Shown here piece by piece: positions 7,466 to 9,046 of a stretch of DNA of 9,046 bases (positions are counted from its first letter, which is position 1; each line of letters begins with the position of its first letter). A program made the translations under genes and the position numbers. The stretch is taken from NCBI GenBank assembly GCA_029881015.1, contig JAOUNK010000123.1, positions 1 through 9,046 of the forward strand, in the 5' to 3' direction. The notes below the pieces were generated by a model, which saw only the letters and a program-made list of their open reading frames with translations, had not been told where the DNA came from and searched no databases. Source of the stretch: Gammaproteobacteria bacterium (GTDB lineage: Bacteria; Pseudomonadota; Gammaproteobacteria; Steroidobacterales; Woeseiaceae).

Positions 7466-7480
7466 CCGGGCGCGGCCCGG
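7466..7480 (-). terminator. GC-rich hairpin just after rpmE, possible non-canonical terminator
   Basis: Perfect CCGGGC/GCCCGG arms around a 3-base centre start 6 bases after the rpmE stop codon on the minus strand. The position is right for a 3' end or mRNA-stabilising hairpin, but the bases that follow are TACCATAG rather than a T-run, so intrinsic termination is doubtful. Confidence 0.3.
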
Positions 7481-7486
7481 CAGGGA

Positions 7487-7696
7487 TCAGGCTTTCGACA
7501 TTCCGTATTTCTTGCGGAACTTGTCGACACGACCGCCGGTATCGACGATCTTCTGCTTGCCGGTATAAAACGGGTGACACGAGGAGCACACTTCGATAAG
7601 GAGATCCTCGCCGAGCGTCGAGCGCGTTTCAAACTCGTTGCCGCAACTACAAGTGACCTTGATGGCGTCGTAATTGGGATGGATGTCGGCTTTCAT
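7487..7696 (-). CDS. rpmE: 50S ribosomal protein L31, zinc-binding (C+) type A
   Basis: L31 is a small protein of the large ribosomal subunit that reaches across the central protuberance to bridge to the 30S head. The 69 residues begin MKADIHPNY, the standard L31 start. They carry four cysteines, Cys16, Cys18, Cys37 and Cys40, in CSC and CSSCHPFYTGKQK, so this is the zinc-holding form, which in many bacteria is exchanged for a zinc-free paralogue under zinc limitation. An ATG 51 codons upstream is in frame, but the internal ATG at 7694-7696 is chosen because it matches the family start and has GGAGAG 5 bases before it. The C-terminal RVDKFRKKYGMSK is typical. A small hairpin covers the ribosome binding site, and a DnaA-box palindrome precedes the likely promoter. 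Confidence 0.97.
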   Translation of the reverse strand: MKADIHPNYDAIKVTCSCGNEFETRSTLGEDLLIEVCSSCHPFYTGKQKIVDTGGRVDKFRKKYGMSKA

Positions 7697-7699
7697 GAT

Positions 7700-7713
7700 T
7701 GCTCTCCGGAGCA
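7700..7713 (-). promoter_or_regulatory. Hairpin overlapping the rpmE ribosome binding site
   Basis: In the rpmE leader, TGCTC and GAGCA can pair around a CGGA loop. The Shine-Dalgarno GGAGAG runs from the loop into the 3' arm, and the ATG begins 3 bases after the stem. In E. coli L31 is reported to autoregulate through its mRNA leader; a similar role here is inference from position only. Confidence 0.35.
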
Positions 7714-7739
7714 CGCTACGCTTAAGAAAAAGGCCGCGT

Positions 7740-7768
7740 AGGATATAGCGAAGACGCAGTATCCGCAA
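7740..7768 (-). promoter_or_regulatory. Candidate rpmE sigma-70 promoter
   Basis: On the minus strand, TTGCGG (7768-7763) and TATCCT (7745-7740) are separated by exactly 17 bases. The hexamers match consensus at 3 and 4 of 6 positions. The predicted start near 7733 leaves a leader of about 37 bases, reasonable for a ribosomal protein gene. A TATATC hexamer two bases upstream of TATCCT is an alternative -10. Confidence 0.4.
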
Positions 7769-7779
7769 GCCCCCGAATT

Positions 7780-7802
7780 TTATCCACAGAACCTGTGGAT
7801 AA
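7780..7802. promoter_or_regulatory. Two perfect DnaA boxes forming an inverted repeat
   Basis: TTATCCACA (7780-7788, plus) and its reverse complement TGTGGATAA (7794-7802) face each other. With the adjoining bases they form perfect 10-base arms, TTATCCACAG and CTGTGGATAA, around AAC. Both nonamers equal the strict DnaA-box consensus. A degenerate copy, TGTGGAAGA (7806-7814, two mismatches), follows. The palindrome lies 11 bases upstream of the proposed rpmE -35 element. The match is direct; DnaA binding is inference. Confidence 0.65.
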
Positions 7803-7983
7803 GACTGTGGAAGAAAATTGAACGAGTGACGTAAGGTGCGGATTTTCAAGCGCCGCTGTCAATATGACTATTTTGTGTCCATTTTCGTTAGGTGAATAAA
7901 AACAAAGAGTTACGAGGCTTTCGCGAACCTACTGGTGAGATTGGAGGCCTCAGACACTGAAAATACAGCCACGCGCGCTGCCT

Positions 7984-7992
7984 TGTGCATAA
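7984..7992 (-). promoter_or_regulatory. Third consensus DnaA box (TTATGCACA)
   Basis: On the minus strand the bases read TTATGCACA, fitting the relaxed DnaA consensus TTATNCACA; G at position 5 usually binds less tightly than C or A. It is about 180 bases from the perfect pair, across an AT-rich segment. A one-mismatch relative, TTATTCACC, lies at 7899-7891 on the same strand. Confidence 0.4.
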
Positions 7993-7996
7993 TTGT

Positions 7997-8011
7997 GCCG
8001 GCCCGGCCAGC
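7997..8011 (-). terminator. Imperfect GC-rich hairpin downstream of hemW
   Basis: On the minus strand GCTGGC and GCCGGC pair (one G-T wobble) around CGG, about 30 bases after the hemW stop. It is followed by ACAATTATG, not a T-run, so it is at best a weak or factor-assisted terminator. It directly precedes the TTATGCACA box. Confidence 0.25.
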
Positions 8012-8040
8012 CATGGCAAGCCCCGCTATTCACCGCAACG

Positions 8041-9046
8041 TCACTGCGAATCGCGCAGAAATTCCGCCTGCAGATCATTCAGGAAGCGTCGGCCGAGGTC
8101 GGTCGGCTTCCAGTTCGCGTCGTCGCTGCGTTGCAGCAGCCCCCGGTCAATGGCCCCGCTCGCTGTCTCTTCAAGCGCCCGTCTGGACAGCCCGGTACGC
8201 GCAAGGAACAGCGCTTCGGCGAAGCCGTCATTGAGGCGCAGCGCATTGAGCATGAATTCGAACAGCAACTCGTTATCCGGGATCGGGTTGAGGTCGTTCC
8301 CACCGGCGTGACTCTCCTCCATTGCCAGCATGTATTGCAGCGGATTGGCCGCCTTGCGGTACCGGAACACGCCGTCCCGGGTACTGAGCTTGCCGTGCGC
8401 CCCCGCACCGACCGCGAGATAGTCGCCGAACAGCCAGTAGTTGAGGTTGTGCCGGCAGCGCCGGCCTTCCCGCGCCCAGGCCGACACCTCGTACTGTTCG
8501 AAGCCTGCGGCGTGCAGGAGCGCCGCACCCGCATCCTGGATTGCGTACGCCGTTTCCTCGTCCGGCAGGTCTTCTGGCGGGCGCGCGTAAAAAACCGTAT
8601 TCGGCTCGAGGGTGAGCTGGTACCAGGAGAGATGCGACGGTCCGAGTTCGATGGCTGCCTTCACGTCCGCCTCCGCCCCGGCGAGCGTCTGTCCGGGGAG
8701 ACCGTACATGATGTCGAGGTTGAGGTTGTCGAAGCCCCCATCCCGCGCCTCTTCCACGGCGCGACGGATATCGTCGCTCGTGTGAATGCGTCCCAGGCGC
8801 CGCAGGGCATCGTCGTCGAAACTCTGTGCCCCGATCGAGAGGCGAGTCACGCCCGCGTCCCGGTACCCGGCCGGGGCGCCGCATTCGACCGTACCCGGAT
8901 TGGCTTCCATGGTTACCTCGATGTCGTCGGCCACATCGAAGCGTTCGCGCACGCCGTGCAGCAGGCGTTCGATTTCGGCCGGGGCGAACAGGCTGGGCGT
9001 GCCACCGCCCAGGAAGAGGCTCACGATCGTTCGCCCCGCCGCTCGC
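8041..9046 (-). CDS. hemW: Radical SAM heme chaperone HemW, 5' end beyond window edge
   Basis: HemW is a radical-SAM-fold protein related to coproporphyrinogen III dehydrogenase HemN; characterised members bind heme and deliver it to cytochromes rather than oxidising coproporphyrinogen. The reading frame is open to the right edge, giving 334 visible residues. The first visible Val is internal, so the start codon and the N-terminal CX3CX2C iron-sulfur motif lie outside. Visible family signatures are SLFLGGGTPSLF, TMEANPGTVE, RLSIGAQSF, LDIMYGLPGQT, the HemW-typical HNLNYWLFGDYLAVGAGAHG and a C-terminal HemN_C winged-helix part ending near FLNDLQAEFLRD. In many gammaproteobacteria it follows rdgB; that cannot be checked here. 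No frameshift is seen. It was once annotated as an oxygen-independent coproporphyrinogen oxidase, which should be avoided. Confidence 0.94.
   Translation of the reverse strand, partial: RAAGRTIVSLFLGGGTPSLFAPAEIERLLHGVRERFDVADDIEVTMEANPGTVECGAPAGYRDAGVTRLSIGAQSFDDDALRRLGRIHTSDDIRRAVEEARDGGFDNLNLDIMYGLPGQTLAGAEADVKAAIELGPSHLSWYQLTLEPNTVFYARPPEDLPDEETAYAIQDAGAALLHAAGFEQYEVSAWAREGRRCRHNLNYWLFGDYLAVGAGAHGKLSTRDGVFRYRKAANPLQYMLAMEESHAGGNDLNPIPDNELLFEFMLNALRLNDGFAEALFLARTGLSRRALEETASGAIDRGLLQRSDDANWKPTDLGRRFLNDLQAEFLRDSQ

Larger units (their letters stand above)
7364..7486 (-). promoter_or_regulatory. gltA leader / rpmE-gltA intergenic region
   Basis: The gap holds two perfect inverted repeats with 3-base centres: CTCCGC/GCGGAG (7413-7427) and CCGGGC/GCCCGG (7466-7480). 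The latter starts 6 bases past the rpmE stop in the direction of transcription. Neither is followed by a T-run on the minus strand, so neither is a textbook intrinsic terminator. Between them a minus-strand TATAAA (7451-7446) could be a gltA -10 element, which would put the first hairpin in the gltA 5' leader; no matching -35 is visible. Confidence 0.4.
7803..8040. other. Non-coding remainder of the hemW-rpmE gap
   Basis: I see no credible gene in these 238 bases, and no RNA gene that I recognise. The part at 7858-7920 is clearly more AT-rich than its surroundings and includes a small GTCA-ATA-TGAC inverted repeat (7858-7868). Near hemW a GC-rich hairpin occurs at 7997-8011. A plus-strand ORF that begins here and runs into hemW has no family-like features and looks like a shadow of hemW. 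Confidence 0.5.

Noticed and set aside
7780..7802. Reading the DnaA-box palindrome as a transcription terminator for hemW
   Set aside because: The stem is long, but its ends read as exact DnaA nonamers, it is over 230 bases past the hemW stop, and it lies immediately upstream of the rpmE promoter.
7697..7849. 51-codon N-terminal extension of rpmE
   Set aside because: L31 proteins begin MKADIHPNY, the internal ATG has a good ribosome binding site, and the extension covers the likely promoter and the DnaA boxes.
7935..8311. Small plus-strand ORFs over the 3' end of hemW
   Set aside because: They are rich in Arg, Ser and Pro and lie mainly antisense to hemW; nothing supports translation.
1..9046. 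Mobile element, phage, CRISPR or defence island
   Set aside because: No transposase, integrase, array of spaced repeats, terminal repeats or shift in coding style was found; all genes are core or conserved chromosomal ones.

Overview
The window looks like ordinary core chromosome from a gammaproteobacterium. It has moderately high GC and carries the classic divergent pair of a type IV pilus alignment operon (pilM-N-O-P) and the gene for the class A penicillin-binding protein PBP1a. It continues with a type II citrate synthase, ribosomal protein L31 and the radical-SAM heme chaperone HemW. The gltA-rpmE neighbourhood fits Xanthomonadales- or Chromatiales-like lineages, but a precise taxon cannot be assigned from this sequence alone.

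Layout. On the minus strand, 1-2524 holds pilM, pilN, pilO and the start of pilP, joined by 1- to 4-base stop/start overlaps, so this is one translationally coupled operon (pilQ is expected beyond the left edge). Bases 2525-2882 are a divergent control region with an AT-rich pilM promoter zone, a CRP/Vfr-like palindrome and a second palindrome. On the plus strand, ponA/mrcA (2883-5459) is followed after 3 bases by a 203-residue conserved hypothetical protein (5463-6074) that looks like a nucleotidyltransferase fold lacking its acidic residues. Its stop codon interlocks with that of the convergent gltA (6071-7363, minus) in a CTAG tetranucleotide. rpmE (7487-7696) and the 5'-truncated hemW (8041-9046) follow, both on the minus strand.

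How the genes fit together. PilM-N-O-P form the cytoplasmic and inner-membrane alignment platform of the pilus machine, which must cross the peptidoglycan made by enzymes such as PBP1a. The remaining genes are housekeeping: TCA-cycle entry, the ribosome and heme trafficking.

The least expected signal is in the 344-base gap between hemW and rpmE. Two perfect DnaA boxes (TTATCCACA) face each other as a 10-bp-arm inverted repeat just upstream of the likely rpmE promoter. A third consensus box and several near-matches lie in the same gap, flanking an AT-rich stretch. This could be a DnaA-responsive promoter, a DnaA titration site or an origin-like element. I see no mobile element, CRISPR array, tRNA or rRNA gene, phage gene or defence system in the window.
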